From Enterococcus sp. DIV1094 (GTDB lineage: Bacteria > Bacillota > Bacilli > Lactobacillales > Enterococcaceae): DNA of 64,000 nt. The position numbers and the translations under genes were made by a program. The DNA lies in the NCBI RefSeq assembly GCF_017316305.2, contig NZ_CP147250.1, positions 62,001-126,000 on the forward strand. Direction: 5' to 3'. Shown here one piece after another: positions 18,183 through 27,388 of the stretch. The stretch's first letter is position 1, and each line of letters starts with the position of its first letter. The notes under the pieces were generated by a model. It did not search any database and had not been told where the DNA came from. It saw only the letters and a list, made by a program, of their open reading frames with translations.

Positions 18183-19754
18183 TTATTTATCTGTGTCTTT
18201 TAGATAGATGCTACCTGTTGTCGTAGACAATTGGATATTCGCCATTTCATTTTCAGAAAGACGACGGAATTCTAACATTTGATTCGTGCGCTCTTTCTTT
18301 TCACGGATCACTTCATAGTCAGAAAGACGACTATTGATACTACCTAGGCTAGTTTTTGCATGTCCGTCCATGCCGATAGTCGTTGGCAATGCAACTTTTA
18401 CGTTCCCGTTGACTGAGCTTGCTTCGATTTTTTTCAAACGATCTTCTCTTACAGTCAAGCGAACATCGCCATTGACTAATGAAATCGCTAAGTTTTCAGG
18501 TGTTGCCCCAAAAGTAACTGTGCCATTGACAGTTTCAATGATGGAATCTAAGATATCGCCATTACGTACGTCAATATTCCCATTTACTCCACCAATCTCA
18601 AGCATCGTTGCGGCCATTTGATCAACCACGATATTCCCATTCGTTGATTTCATGTAAATATCTTTGACATCTAAATCTTCAACTTGGATATTACCATTTA
18701 GCAATTTGATTGCTGTGTGGTCGTATGTGCGTTTTGGTAAGTAGAAAACTAGATCAGCACGCACGCGTTTGTTCGGGATTTGGAACGAAATGTGTTCATC
18801 GTTGACTTCGATCTGGCTACGTTCAGCAAATGCTTCATAAGGCTCAGCACCCATTTTTCCATAAAGCTTGATTTTCGCTTCCACTTTTACGTCTTCGCTA
18901 TCCCAAGTCTTCACAGTCACGTTTCCGTTTGCTGCTTTGATGTCGATGATACTTGCTTGTGGTGCGCTGTAGTAAAATTCATGCTCGAATTTAGTCGTAG
19001 CGATTCCAGGTACACGTAAGCTGACATCTTTCCATTCCATATTGTCATTGACTGTTACAGATACAGTTTGGAAGGTTTTCTTTAAGAATTTACCTAACTG
19101 CGTTCCAGCTTCAGTCATTTTCTCGCCAACTTGGTTCAACGTATCGTTGGCTTGTTCTTTCCAATCTTCTGGTAAGTCAAATTTTTCAGAAAACGTATCT
19201 TTTTTCTCGTTCCACTGATTTTTACGGATATCTTTCAACTCAGCTTCAAGCTTGATGCGTTCTTCTGATAAAAGATCGCCAGCTTCTTCTAGTTCTTTGA
19301 TTTCTTGTTCAAGTTGTTGGCGTTGTGCTAACTCTTCTTCAGACAATTGATCTAACTCTTCTTTTGTATTCAATTGCATCAATGTTTCCTGTTTTTCATT
19401 GCGTGCAATTTTATTTTCAAAAAGTTTTGCGTTGACTTCATCCAAGTGAGCAGAAGCTTTGTTTGCTTCAGTTGCCAACTCATCTAAGATTTTTTCTAGA
19501 TTTTCTTGATCTTCTTGTTCTTTTTGTTTTGGATCTGCTTCTACCGTTTCACGTTCAGCTCTGCCATTTTCAAGTTCATCGATCAAGCGACTCGCTTCAT
19601 CTGTTTCTTTATGATTAGCATGTACACGATCTGCCTCTTTTGCGATTTGCTTTTCGTCTTTTTCAGTTGCCATACTCTCCAATAGGTCTAAGCCTTCTTC
19701 TGTTGAAAGGATGCCCTTTTTAACTAGTTCTAAAATACGTTCTCTTTCTTTCAT
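18183..19754 (-). CDS. liaX: LiaX-type DUF4097 daptomycin/peptide-response protein
   Basis: A 523-residue protein with two parts. The N-terminal half (1-245) begins with a short helical domain KERERILELVKKGILSTEEG and continues as a long Glu/Lys/Leu coiled coil. The C-terminal half (about 260-523) is a beta-helix of DUF4097 repeats, seen as recurring short motifs: AANGNVTV, LNGNIQV, TNGNIVV, VNGNIDV, VNGTVTF, VNGDVRL, VNGNVKV. This layout is that of enterococcal LiaX, reported in E. faecalis as a released/surface protein that senses daptomycin and cationic peptides and whose C-terminal domain inhibits the Lia response. AAGGAGG precedes the ATG. No liaFSR genes are in the window. Confidence 0.9.
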   Translation of the reverse strand: MKERERILELVKKGILSTEEGLDLLESMATEKDEKQIAKEADRVHANHKETDEASRLIDELENGRAERETVEADPKQKEQEDQENLEKILDELATEANKASAHLDEVNAKLFENKIARNEKQETLMQLNTKEELDQLSEEELAQRQQLEQEIKELEEAGDLLSEERIKLEAELKDIRKNQWNEKKDTFSEKFDLPEDWKEQANDTLNQVGEKMTEAGTQLGKFLKKTFQTVSVTVNDNMEWKDVSLRVPGIATTKFEHEFYYSAPQASIIDIKAANGNVTVKTWDSEDVKVEAKIKLYGKMGAEPYEAFAERSQIEVNDEHISFQIPNKRVRADLVFYLPKRTYDHTAIKLLNGNIQVEDLDVKDIYMKSTNGNIVVDQMAATMLEIGGVNGNIDVRNGDILDSIIETVNGTVTFGATPENLAISLVNGDVRLTVREDRLKKIEASSVNGNVKVALPTTIGMDGHAKTSLGSINSRLSDYEVIREKKERTNQMLEFRRLSENEMANIQLSTTTGSIYLKDTDK

Positions 19755-19829
19755 GGAAATTGCCTCCTTATAGCAAAAATTGTTTGCAAGCTTTTCCTTA
19801 CATACATATTATGCAATGGTTTGAAGAAA

Positions 19830-19843
19830 AAGTCATAGGACTT
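19830..19843. promoter_or_regulatory. Candidate regulator site upstream of liaX
   Basis: AAGTCATAGGACTT: a 14-bp inverted repeat with perfect AAGTC/GACTT arms, 76 bp before the liaX start and overlapping a possible -35. It resembles the AGTC/GACT-type motifs of LiaR/VraR/CesR regulators, but I could not test it against a LiaR consensus. Confidence 0.4.
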
Positions 19844-19865
19844 AAGTTGTAACTTTCTCTCATTC

Positions 19866-20624
19866 TTAGGATGATTTTTCTTGCCGAGTGAAAAAAAATG
19901 AAGAAATGACTGATGTTATCGGTAAAACAAGGATTGCTGCACTTGTCGTGATCATTACTGTTACATATTCTAAAACGAACGTTTTTTCGTTGATCAATTG
20001 TCCAAAAGATAATTCTAGATCGATAAACCATAAAATCAGCGCTAAACAATTTCCCATAAAAGCAAAGACCAATGTCGTCACTGTGGTCGCTAAGATTTTT
20101 CTGCCGATCCGCAGACTTGATCTTACTAACTCACGATAGGTTTGTACTGGATTTGCAAGGTATACCTCATAGGTCGCACTGGCGATCGATACACTTGCAT
20201 CTAAGACTGCCCCGCTCACACTGATCAATAAAATCGCCCGGGTCAATGCGAGAAAATCCAATGACACATGTAAATCAAAACCTGTCAGCTCATCTAATTC
20301 GATTCTTGTAAAACCTTGTATCGCCAATTCAGATAAAAGTGGCGTCACGAATAAAAAGACAACTAGAAAGAATACTACACTAACAAATGCTGCTTTCATC
20401 TTTAAGTTATAGCCGTTAACAAAAAACAACGTCACACAAGTGATCAATAAAAAGATACCTACAGCACTTGGCAATACTGGCAAACGAAAATGGTAAAGAA
20501 GCAATAAGAGAAAAAACAAAAGTACATTGGCAAACAATCCTAAAATCGTATACAGACCATTTTTGCCTCCCACTAAAAAAATCAAAAGCACTAAAAGAAG
20601 TGTCAATAATAATAGTACATTCAT
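19866..20624 (-). CDS. YibE/F-like multipass membrane protein (second of pair)
   Basis: A 252-residue protein with about seven hydrophobic segments starting MNVLLLLTLLLVLLIF. The YibE/F family signature is visible as SVSGAVLDASVSIASATYEV (compare TGGVLDTVVTVTTTLDEL in its partner). Its ATG overlaps the stop of the upstream gene (ATGA), with GGAGGG in front, so the two are coupled. Family function is unknown; the paired arrangement is common in lactic acid bacteria and suggests a heteromeric membrane complex. Confidence 0.83.
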   Translation of the reverse strand: MNVLLLLTLLLVLLIFLVGGKNGLYTILGLFANVLLFFLLLLLYHFRLPVLPSAVGIFLLITCVTLFFVNGYNLKMKAAFVSVVFFLVVFLFVTPLLSELAIQGFTRIELDELTGFDLHVSLDFLALTRAILLISVSGAVLDASVSIASATYEVYLANPVQTYRELVRSSLRIGRKILATTVTTLVFAFMGNCLALILWFIDLELSFGQLINEKTFVLEYVTVMITTSAAILVLPITSVISSFFFTRQEKSS

Positions 20625-21670
20625 CGACTCGCCCTCCGATAGTTCAAATGACCTAAGTAACACAAGAGGGAGATCGGAATCGAAAGGACGATTCCCAGAC
20701 TCCCGCTGATCACCCGTAACAATTCCAACGAAAGATGCAATTCAATTGCATCTCTCAAAGGCCAACCGTTACTAAAGTAAACAAGTAACATGGGGATCGT
20801 GCCGCTAATATAAACGAATAGTAAAATATTGGTCATCGAGCCGATCACATCTTGCCCGACCATTTGACCGGACTGCCACAATCGTTTCATGGTTAGGTTT
20901 GGCTGTTTGCTCACCAATTCATCCAAAGTCGTCGTGACAGTTACGACCGTATCCAACACACCACCGGTCATTCCGACTAATAAACTAGCCAAAAAAACGG
21001 AACGATAAGGTCGAGTCAAGTAGCTCATTTCCTCATAACGCAAGCCATTATCATTTAAGTATTCCATTACCAATAAACAAATTAGAAATGCGATACCTAC
21101 ACTACTAATAGTCGCTACGATTTTTACCAGTCCGCTTTTTTGCCAACCATCTAACGCAAAAACACCGATGATCGTCCCTAAAAAGACAAAAAGCATACTC
21201 GTCATAACTAATGATATTCCTTGTGTCTGTGTGAAGCCTTGCAGAAGGAATATCAGTAAAAAGAGATTGAGACCCACGCTGACCAAAGTGAACACCCCTG
21301 CTTTGCCGCCGATGAATAGTAACGCACATATAAATAAACTTGTAAAAAGAAACATCCAACCATCATTCTTTTTGCTCATTATTTGCCATTCATCCCCGAT
21401 TTTTCTTACGAGATAAAGTTGATCAGGTTGGACTTTCGCGTGTTCGATTTGATTTTCTTGATACGGAACAGCCAGAGTAAGAATCGTTCCTTTCGCTTCT
21501 GTATTCATTAATTCCCCTTTGATCACTTGTTGTTCCTCTTCTATCGAAGCTTGCTGGACTTGCATGATTGGTTCTTCATACCAAAATGTCGTGTTTTGGA
21601 TTGCCCATGCGGCGAGGAAACAACTACAAAGGATCAAACATTTGATCAATAATCGAATTTTATTCTGCAT
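20621..21670 (-). CDS. YibE/F-like multipass membrane protein (first of pair)
   Basis: A 349-residue protein: one N-terminal helix, an extracellular domain of about 90 residues (EEEQQVIKGELMNTEAKGTI), then about seven membrane segments with the family signature GMTGGVLDTVVTVTTTLDEL. The ATG at 21670 (MQNKIRLL) has GGAAGG seven bases upstream; a longer frame to 21685 is weaker. The long-hairpin repeat array begins 16 bp upstream, so the promoter must lie within or beyond the array. Confidence 0.83.
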   Translation of the reverse strand: MQNKIRLLIKCLILCSCFLAAWAIQNTTFWYEEPIMQVQQASIEEEQQVIKGELMNTEAKGTILTLAVPYQENQIEHAKVQPDQLYLVRKIGDEWQIMSKKNDGWMFLFTSLFICALLFIGGKAGVFTLVSVGLNLFLLIFLLQGFTQTQGISLVMTSMLFVFLGTIIGVFALDGWQKSGLVKIVATISSVGIAFLICLLVMEYLNDNGLRYEEMSYLTRPYRSVFLASLLVGMTGGVLDTVVTVTTTLDELVSKQPNLTMKRLWQSGQMVGQDVIGSMTNILLFVYISGTIPMLLVYFSNGWPLRDAIELHLSLELLRVISGSLGIVLSIPISLLCYLGHLNYRRASR

Positions 21671-21686
21671 ACGCCTTCCTTTCATA

Positions 21687-21804
21687 GGTTGTGAAAGAAG
21701 TGGTCAGCTCCGAGAAATAAGCGGGAAGAACCGAAAATTGTTCTTCAAATTTTTGGGGCTTCCCGCTTATTTCTGAAGGAGCTACTTCTTGAACACCGTT
21801 TATC
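21687..21804 (+). repeat. Long-hairpin repeat element, full unit (array B, unit 1)
   Basis: 118 bp, GGTTGTGAAAGAAG to GAACACCGTTTATC. It folds into one stem of about 43 bp in which AGAAATAAGCGGGAAG pairs perfectly with CTTCCCGCTTATTTCT. The length and outer ends match the unit after pepQ, but the stem sequence differs and both arms differ together. It lies 16 bp upstream of the yibE-like start codon. Confidence 0.9.
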
Positions 21805-21806
21805 TG

Positions 21807-21922
21807 GGTTGTGAAAGAAGCGTTTAGCACTAAGGCATAAGGCAAGAAAATTGAAAATGGCTTTTTCATTTTTGATTTTTTTGCCTTATGTCCGAAGTGT
21901 TGCTTCTTGAACACCGTTTATC
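21807..21922 (+). repeat. Long-hairpin repeat element, full unit (array B, unit 2)
   Basis: 116 bp, GGTTGTGAAAGAAG to GAACACCGTTTATC, two bases after unit 1. The stem again has its own sequence: CATAAGGCAAGAAAA pairs with TTTTTTGCCTTATG. Confidence 0.9.
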
Positions 21923-21925
21923 ATA

Positions 21926-21960
21926 GGTTGTAAAAGAAGTAGTCAGCTTCTTGCACACCA
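21926..21960 (+). repeat. Long-hairpin repeat element, internally deleted remnant (array B, unit 3)
   Basis: GGTTGTAAAAGAAGTAGTCAG is joined directly to CTTCTTGCACACC, that is, the two outer ends of the element with the central stem removed (35 bp left). Confidence 0.75.
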
Positions 21961-22077
21961 TTTTTTCAGTTTTAAGGGCACAAGACACTTATGTCCAAGA
22001 TTCATGAAATTTATAAAATGGTCAACAATGAGCATCAGTCATCACCAAATTACAAATAATCATTCCCTACTTAATGT

Positions 22078-22124
22078 AAAAGCCAACCTCCAAAAATAGG
22101 ACTCTATTTTCGGAGGTTGGCTTT
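22078..22124. terminator. Terminator after phoU
   Basis: A perfect 14-bp outer stem (AAAAGCCAACCTCC with its complement) around an inner hairpin, AAAATAG-GACT-CTATTTT. T-runs are present on both strands. The stretch from 21961 to 22077 shows no gene or clear signal. Confidence 0.85.
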
Positions 22125-22174
22125 TATCTCTCAGAAATCCTGCTCAGCATTTGATAAAAATCAATTGATGCTTT

Positions 22175-22861
22175 TTATCGTTGATTAGACTCTTCGTTAT
22201 GGTTTGTGTTCAACTCAGTGATTTTACCTGTGGCTAGATACACGATCCATTCACAGATGTTTGTTACGTAGTCACCGATACGTTCTAAATAACTTGCCAC
22301 GTTCACATAGTCTGTTCCACTGATCACTGTTTCCGGATTGGATTGCATGTTTTTGATCGTTGCATTGTAGATGCGATTGAACGATTCGTTGACACGATGG
22401 TCCATGTTTGCAATCGTACGTGCGTCTTTCTCATCTGTTTTGACATATGCGACTAAGACGTTATCTACCATTTTTTTGACATAATCTGACATATCAGAGA
22501 TTTCTTTTTCGATTTCAGGAATTCGTGTTTCTCCTTTAAGACGAATCGTTGATTTGGCGATCGATACAGCATGGTCAGCCATACGCTCTAGATCTGAACT
22601 TGCTTTCATCACTGTGATGATCGTCCGTAGATCGGTCGTCACTGGTTGTTGTAAAGCAATCATTTCAAAGCTTTTTTTCTCTAAGCGTGTTTCCATATCA
22701 TTGATCAAAATGTCATTTTCAATCACTTCTTTTGCAAGAACCTTGTCGTGTTTTGTGTAAGAGCGCACTGATTTATGCACGGCATTACTGACCATCATTC
22801 CCATTTCGTAAAATTGATTATGAAGGTTCAATAATTCTTCTTCAAATTGTGTTCGTAACAT
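22175..22861 (-). CDS. phoU: Phosphate transport accessory/regulatory protein PhoU
   Basis: Links the PstSCAB transporter to the phosphate two-component kinase and restrains phosphate uptake. The 228 residues form two PhoU three-helix repeats, with RTIITVMKASSDLERMADHAV in the first and VNVASYLERIGDYVTNICEW in the second carrying the ExxxD metal-binding pattern. AAGGAGG precedes the ATG. Last gene of the pst operon, 12 bp after pstB. Confidence 0.95.
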   Translation of the reverse strand: MLRTQFEEELLNLHNQFYEMGMMVSNAVHKSVRSYTKHDKVLAKEVIENDILINDMETRLEKKSFEMIALQQPVTTDLRTIITVMKASSDLERMADHAVSIAKSTIRLKGETRIPEIEKEISDMSDYVKKMVDNVLVAYVKTDEKDARTIANMDHRVNESFNRIYNATIKNMQSNPETVISGTDYVNVASYLERIGDYVTNICEWIVYLATGKITELNTNHNEESNQR

Positions 22862-22873
22862 CCTCTTTCCTCC

Positions 22874-23632
22874 TTATCCGAATCGTCCTGAGATGTAATC
22901 TTCGGTTTCTTTTTTCTCTGGATTCATAAATATTTTTTTCGTATTGTTGAATTCAATCAAATTGCCATCTAAAAAGAAGGCTGTTTTATCTGAGATACGT
23001 GATGCTTGTGACATATTATGTGTCACGATGATCATTGTGTAGCGTTCTCTTAACTCTAACAACATACTTTCTATTTTACCAGTAGAAACCGGATCTAGGG
23101 CACTTGTTGGCTCATCTAGCAAAATAATGTCGGGATTGACTGCCAACACACGGGCGATACAAACACGTTGTTGTTGTCCGCCGGATAAAGACAACGCACT
23201 TTTATGCAGTTTATCTTTAACATCTTCCCACACAGATGCTGCTTTCAAACTTTCTTCGACTACTTGGTCTAAAACTTTTTTGTCTTTTTCCCCTTTGATC
23301 TTCAATCCATAGATGACATTTTCATAGATGGAAAAAGGGAAAGGATTTGGTTGTTGGAACACCATGCCGATTTCTTTACGTAGGCCAACGATATCCGTTT
23401 TAGGACTGTAGATATCTTTGCCTTTATAAACCACACTACCAGTGATCGTCACACCTGGGATCAAATCGTTCATACGGTTCAATGAACGTAAATAAGTTGA
23501 TTTCCCACAACCAGATGGCCCGATCATCGCCGTGATCTCGCCTTTATTGAAACTTAGATCAATGCCTTTCAAGGCTTCTTTTTCCCCATAATACAGATGA
23601 AGATCTTTTGATGAGATAATTTCTTTTGTCAT
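22874..23632 (-). CDS. pstB: Phosphate ABC transporter ATPase (PstB, copy 1)
   Basis: ATP-hydrolysing subunit of the high-affinity phosphate importer. The 252 residues have Walker [10 protein letters not shown], the Q-loop VFQQPNPFP typical of PstB, signature LSGGQQQR, Walker [12 protein letters not shown] and the H-loop IVTHNM. GGAGG precedes the ATG. It is the second of two tandem pstB genes, an arrangement common in streptococci, enterococci and lactobacilli. Confidence 0.94.
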   Translation of the reverse strand: MTKEIISSKDLHLYYGEKEALKGIDLSFNKGEITAMIGPSGCGKSTYLRSLNRMNDLIPGVTITGSVVYKGKDIYSPKTDIVGLRKEIGMVFQQPNPFPFSIYENVIYGLKIKGEKDKKVLDQVVEESLKAASVWEDVKDKLHKSALSLSGGQQQRVCIARVLAVNPDIILLDEPTSALDPVSTGKIESMLLELRERYTMIIVTHNMSQASRISDKTAFFLDGNLIEFNNTKKIFMNPEKKETEDYISGRFG

Positions 23633-23647
23633 AGCAAGTCCTCCGTC

Positions 23648-24454
23648 TTAACCAAAATGACCGGACACATAGTCTTCGGTTGCCTGAATCTTTGGTCTAG
23701 TAAATATCTTGTTCGTCTTGTCATACTCGATCACATTTCCAAGATAGAAGAAAGCAGTATAATCACTGATACGGGCAGCTTGTTGCATATTGTGCGTTAC
23801 AATGATGATCGTATAATCTTCTTTTAAATTGACTAATGTTTCTTCTACCGTCCCTGTTGAGATCGGATCTAAGGCACTCGCTGGTTCATCAAGCAACAAG
23901 ATGTCAGGTTTCATTGCGATCGCACGAGCGATACATAGACGTTGTTGTTGTCCACCTGAAAGTGCCAAGGCACTTTTGTGTAAACTGTCTTTTACTTGAT
24001 CCCATAACGCTGCTTGCTTCAAACTCGTTTCAACGATTTCATCTAATTTTTGTTTATTTTTCTCACCGTGTTGTTTCAGTGCAAACGTGATATTGTCATA
24101 GATCGATTTACTAAATGGGTTCGGACGTTGGAACACCATACCGATTCTTTTACGCATTTCGTAAACGTCGATTTGCGGTGCATTGACATCAACTTCTTTG
24201 TACATGATTTTTCCGGTGATCTTCGTATTAGCGATTCCATCATTCATCCGGTTCAACGAACGAAGGTACGTAGATTTCCCACATCCTGATGGTCCGATCA
24301 AAGCCGTGATCTTGTTTTTTTCAAATTCAAGATCTACCCCTTTGATGGCTTCGTTATCGCCATACCATACATGCAAATCATCTGTATATAGAGCGACTTC
24401 TTTTTCAGTGCCCATTTTGATGATGTTGGTTTCATTCATATTATATTCTTTCAT
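23648..24454 (-). CDS. pstB: Phosphate ABC transporter ATPase (PstB, copy 2)
   Basis: A second PstB of 268 residues, with the same motifs ([39 protein letters not shown]) and an N-terminal extension of about 15 residues. Both copies have intact ATPase motifs, so either homodimers or a mixed dimer are possible. AAGGAG precedes the ATG, 14 bp after pstA. Confidence 0.94.
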   Translation of the reverse strand: MKEYNMNETNIIKMGTEKEVALYTDDLHVWYGDNEAIKGVDLEFEKNKITALIGPSGCGKSTYLRSLNRMNDGIANTKITGKIMYKEVDVNAPQIDVYEMRKRIGMVFQRPNPFSKSIYDNITFALKQHGEKNKQKLDEIVETSLKQAALWDQVKDSLHKSALALSGGQQQRLCIARAIAMKPDILLLDEPASALDPISTGTVEETLVNLKEDYTIIIVTHNMQQAARISDYTAFFYLGNVIEYDKTNKIFTRPKIQATEDYVSGHFG

Positions 24455-24468
24455 TCTGCTTCTTCTCC

Positions 24469-25353
24469 TTAAGCTGAAGTCATTTTACGGTGCAGACGTT
24501 TTCCGATTGCTCGAGCACCAAAGTTGAATAGTAACACTGCAATGATCAATACCGCAGAAGCTCCTGCTGAAACGGAAACACCATCTGGCATCGTTCCTTC
24601 TGTATTGATTTTCCAAATGTGGACAGCTAGTGTTTCAGCTTGTCGGAAGATACCGATCGGGCTGGAAATGCTTAATGGATTCCAGTTGGTAAAATCTAAG
24701 GCTGGTGCACTTTGACCAGCTGTATAAATCAAAGCTGCGGCTTCTCCGAAAATACGACCAGAACTTAGGATGACTCCTGTTAGAATCCCTGGTGTCGCCT
24801 CAGGAACGACCACACGAAGCACTGTTTCCCAACGAGACAAGCCTAAAGCTAAACCGGCTTCACGTTGTGTGTAATGGACAGCTTGTAATGATTCTTCGAC
24901 TGTCCGAGTCAACAAAGGTAAGTTGAAGACTGTCAAGGCTAAGGCACCTGAAATAATCGAGAATCCATATTGGAATTGGATAACGAAAACCAAGAAACCG
25001 AATAAACCGACAACGACAGAAGGTAATGAGCTAAGGATCTCGATCGATGTGCGGATCACATCTGTCAACCAGTTCTTCCCTGCATATTCAGACAAGTAGA
25101 TCCCTGCACCAAGTGAGATTGGAAAACTGATGATCATTGTGATGATCAGTAAGTAGATAGAGTTGAATAATTGGATCCCGATCCCGCCGCCCTCTTGATA
25201 CGCTTTTGACGGTTCAGTCAAGAATGACCATGAGATATGTGGAATACCGCGAACTAAAATATAAAGAAGCAACGCAGCGAGGATCAGGACAATGATGCCT
25301 GAAATCACATATAAAACACCTGTTGCTATTTTATCAGAACGTTTTGCATTCAT
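24469..25353 (-). CDS. pstA: Phosphate ABC transporter permease PstA
   Basis: Membrane subunit of the phosphate importer: 294 residues, six membrane segments, and the ABC-permease EAA loop seen as [20 protein letters not shown] with [12 protein letters not shown] before it. The ATG shares a base with the pstC stop (TAATG). Confidence 0.94.
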   Translation of the reverse strand: MNAKRSDKIATGVLYVISGIIVLILAALLLYILVRGIPHISWSFLTEPSKAYQEGGGIGIQLFNSIYLLIITMIISFPISLGAGIYLSEYAGKNWLTDVIRTSIEILSSLPSVVVGLFGFLVFVIQFQYGFSIISGALALTVFNLPLLTRTVEESLQAVHYTQREAGLALGLSRWETVLRVVVPEATPGILTGVILSSGRIFGEAAALIYTAGQSAPALDFTNWNPLSISSPIGIFRQAETLAVHIWKINTEGTMPDGVSVSAGASAVLIIAVLLFNFGARAIGKRLHRKMTSA

Positions 25354-26273
25354 TATTTCAATTCTCCCTTCTTACCAATCAAGCGGATAACGATATTAAA
25401 GAATAATGACATCAAGAGTAAGATCAGAGCCAATGACCAAAGAACATTATTTTCAACAGTTCCCATGATCGTATTCCCGATACCCATTGTCAAGATCGAT
25501 GTCAGCGTCGCAGCTGGTGTTGTAAAGCCTGTTGGCATCAATGCAGCATTACCGATAACCATTTGGATCGCCAAGGCTTCACCGAAGGCACGAGCCATCC
25601 CGAAAACGATCGCTGTCAAGATTCCTGGAACTGCCGCACGTAAAACTACTTTATACGTTGTTTGCCATCTTGTCGCTCCCAATGCAAGCGAAGCTTCACG
25701 ATAATGTCTTGGAACAGCTTTTAATGCATCGACAGTCATTGTCGTAACTGTCGGTAAGATCATGACGAACAAGACAAATGTTCCGGCTAAAATACCAAAA
25801 CCAGTTCCACCGAAAATGCCACGGATAAATGGAACGATGACTGATAGACCGATAAAACCATAAACAACTGAAGGAATCCCTACAAGTAGCTCAATGACCG
25901 GTTGTAAAATCTTTGTTCCGTTTTTGGGTGAAATTTCCGTCATAAAAACGGCTGCACCGATCGCAAACGGTGTTGCAATGATAGCAGATAAAAAAGTGAC
26001 GATAAACGAGCCCGCGATCATCGGTAGGGCTCCAACCATTGGTTTGCCATCCGGCCCTAACGCACTCGGATTCCAATTTGTTCCAAACAAGAAATCAAAG
26101 ATATTGATTTTATCAACAAAAAAGGTCGCTAACCCTTTGCTGGCAACAAAATAAAATATTGCTAAAACAACCACTACGATCAACGCAATACATAAAAAGC
26201 TGATAAACTTTCCACGTTGTTCCATTTTCGAGCGCTTGGATTTAGTTACTAGTGCTTTTTTTACATCTTCCAC
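25353..26273 (-). CDS. pstC: Phosphate ABC transporter permease PstC
   Basis: Partner permease of PstA: 306 residues, six membrane segments, EAA loop YREASLALGATRWQTTYKVV and the PstC-typical GIPSVVYGFIGL. It starts with GTG at 26273, eight bases after AAGGAGG. A 115-bp gap to pstS holds TTTACA repeats that look like PhoP boxes. Confidence 0.94.
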   Translation of the reverse strand: MEDVKKALVTKSKRSKMEQRGKFISFLCIALIVVVVLAIFYFVASKGLATFFVDKINIFDFLFGTNWNPSALGPDGKPMVGALPMIAGSFIVTFLSAIIATPFAIGAAVFMTEISPKNGTKILQPVIELLVGIPSVVYGFIGLSVIVPFIRGIFGGTGFGILAGTFVLFVMILPTVTTMTVDALKAVPRHYREASLALGATRWQTTYKVVLRAAVPGILTAIVFGMARAFGEALAIQMVIGNAALMPTGFTTPAATLTSILTMGIGNTIMGTVENNVLWSLALILLLMSLFFNIVIRLIGKKGELK

Positions 26274-26346
26274 AGATGATTCCTCCTTGGTCCTTTAACA
26301 TACCTATACAGTCTACTAAGCGAATATCAATTTGATTTTAATAACA

Positions 26347-26383
26347 TGTAAATTTTTTGCTAACTTTGTAAATTTTGTGTAAA
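26347..26383 (-). promoter_or_regulatory. PhoP-box-like TTTACA repeats between pstS and pstC
   Basis: On the minus strand TTTACA occurs three times in direct orientation (26378-26383, 26367-26372, 26347-26352). The first two have the 11-bp period characteristic of PhoP boxes; the third is 20 bp further on. They lie between the pstS stop and the pstC start and could drive or boost pstCAB-phoU. The background is AT-rich, so confidence is modest. Confidence 0.35.
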
Positions 26384-26388
26384 GATGG

Positions 26389-27243
26389 TTAATTCACCAC
26401 ATTACCTTCCCAATCGCGTTCAACTTCCATTCTCGAAACCGGAATATAGCCTAGATCACCGACAATATTGTTTTGTACTTCATCAGACAAGATGTAAGCT
26501 AAGAAGTCTTTCGTCAATTGACTTGTTTCTTTTCGTGTATACATATGTTCATATGCCCAGATCGTCCAATCATTTGTCGTTACATTCTCTTCAGTTGGTT
26601 CCACACCGTCGATTTTCAATGTATCTACATCTTTTGATACATAAGAAAAGGCCACGTAGCTGATTGCTCCTGGTGTATCAGCAACGATTTGACGAACCAT
26701 TCCACTAGAATCTTGTTCTTGTGAACGAATCGCTGTCTCGCCGTCTAAGACCCATTTTTCAAAAGTAGCTCTAGTTCCACTGCCTGCTGCGCGGTTCAAG
26801 ATGACGATGGGCTGATCTTTCCCACCTAATTGTTTCCAGTTCGTTAGTTCACCAGTAAAAACTTTTCTCAAATCTTCCATTGAAATGTTTTCGATACCGA
26901 CTTCTTTATTGACGATCGGTGTGATACCGACAACTGCCACTCGATGGTCGATCAATGCAGCTGCATCGATTCCTGATTTCTCTTCTGCAAACAAATCAGA
27001 ATTCCCGATCTCCACAGCTCCTGATTGGACTTGAGATAAACCAGTCCCGCTTCCTCCACCTTGTACATTGATAAATTTACCAGGATTTTCTGACTGGTAA
27101 GTTTCAGCAACCGTCTCCACTAAAGGCTGTAAAGCGGATGATCCGACCGCTGTGATTGATTCTCCTTGATCGACTAGGTTTGAACACCCAGACATTGTTA
27201 TGGCTAGTACAATCATTGGTAATAATAAACGTAATTTTTTCAT
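26389..27243 (-). CDS. pstS: Phosphate-binding lipoprotein PstS
   Basis: Extracytoplasmic phosphate receptor of the Pst importer. The 284 residues start with a lipoprotein signal peptide ending in the lipobox MSGC (Cys20), to be modified by Lgt. The phosphate-binding signatures are AVGSSALQPLV, GGGSGTGLSQVQSG and NRAAGSGTRATFEKW. AAGGAG precedes the ATG. First gene of the pst operon. Confidence 0.94.
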   Translation of the reverse strand: MKKLRLLLPMIVLAITMSGCSNLVDQGESITAVGSSALQPLVETVAETYQSENPGKFINVQGGGSGTGLSQVQSGAVEIGNSDLFAEEKSGIDAAALIDHRVAVVGITPIVNKEVGIENISMEDLRKVFTGELTNWKQLGGKDQPIVILNRAAGSGTRATFEKWVLDGETAIRSQEQDSSGMVRQIVADTPGAISYVAFSYVSKDVDTLKIDGVEPTEENVTTNDWTIWAYEHMYTRKETSQLTKDFLAYILSDEVQNNIVGDLGYIPVSRMEVERDWEGNVVN

Positions 27244-27274
27244 TAGAAATCTCCTTCAATCCTAAAGTAAATCC

Positions 27275-27315
27275 ATTTTAACATTTTCATTATTACTTGA
27301 AAATCAATTGATTTT
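27275..27315 (-). promoter_or_regulatory. pstS promoter with overlapping palindrome
   Basis: On the minus strand TTTTCA (27298-27303) and TAAAAT (27275-27280, preceded by TGT, an extended -10) are 17 bp apart. A perfect 16-bp palindrome, AAAATCAATTGATTTT (27300-27315), overlaps the -35 and could be an operator. Confidence 0.5.
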
Positions 27316-27377
27316 ATTAAATAACAAATAATTTAATATAATTGAAAAAAATACTATCTCAATAAATTTTTCTATGC

Positions 27378-27383
27378 TATACT
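27378..27383 (+). promoter_or_regulatory. Extended -10 promoter of a candidate small RNA
   Basis: TGCTATACT: an extended -10 with five of six consensus bases, oriented away from pstS. No good -35 at 17 bp. The predicted start is near 27389. Confidence 0.55.
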
Positions 27384-27388
27384 GGCAT

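Noticed and set aside
21687..21960. Tandem repeats as a CRISPR array
   Set aside because: Units are about 117 bp long hairpins separated by two or three bases; there are no regular spacers and no cas genes nearby.
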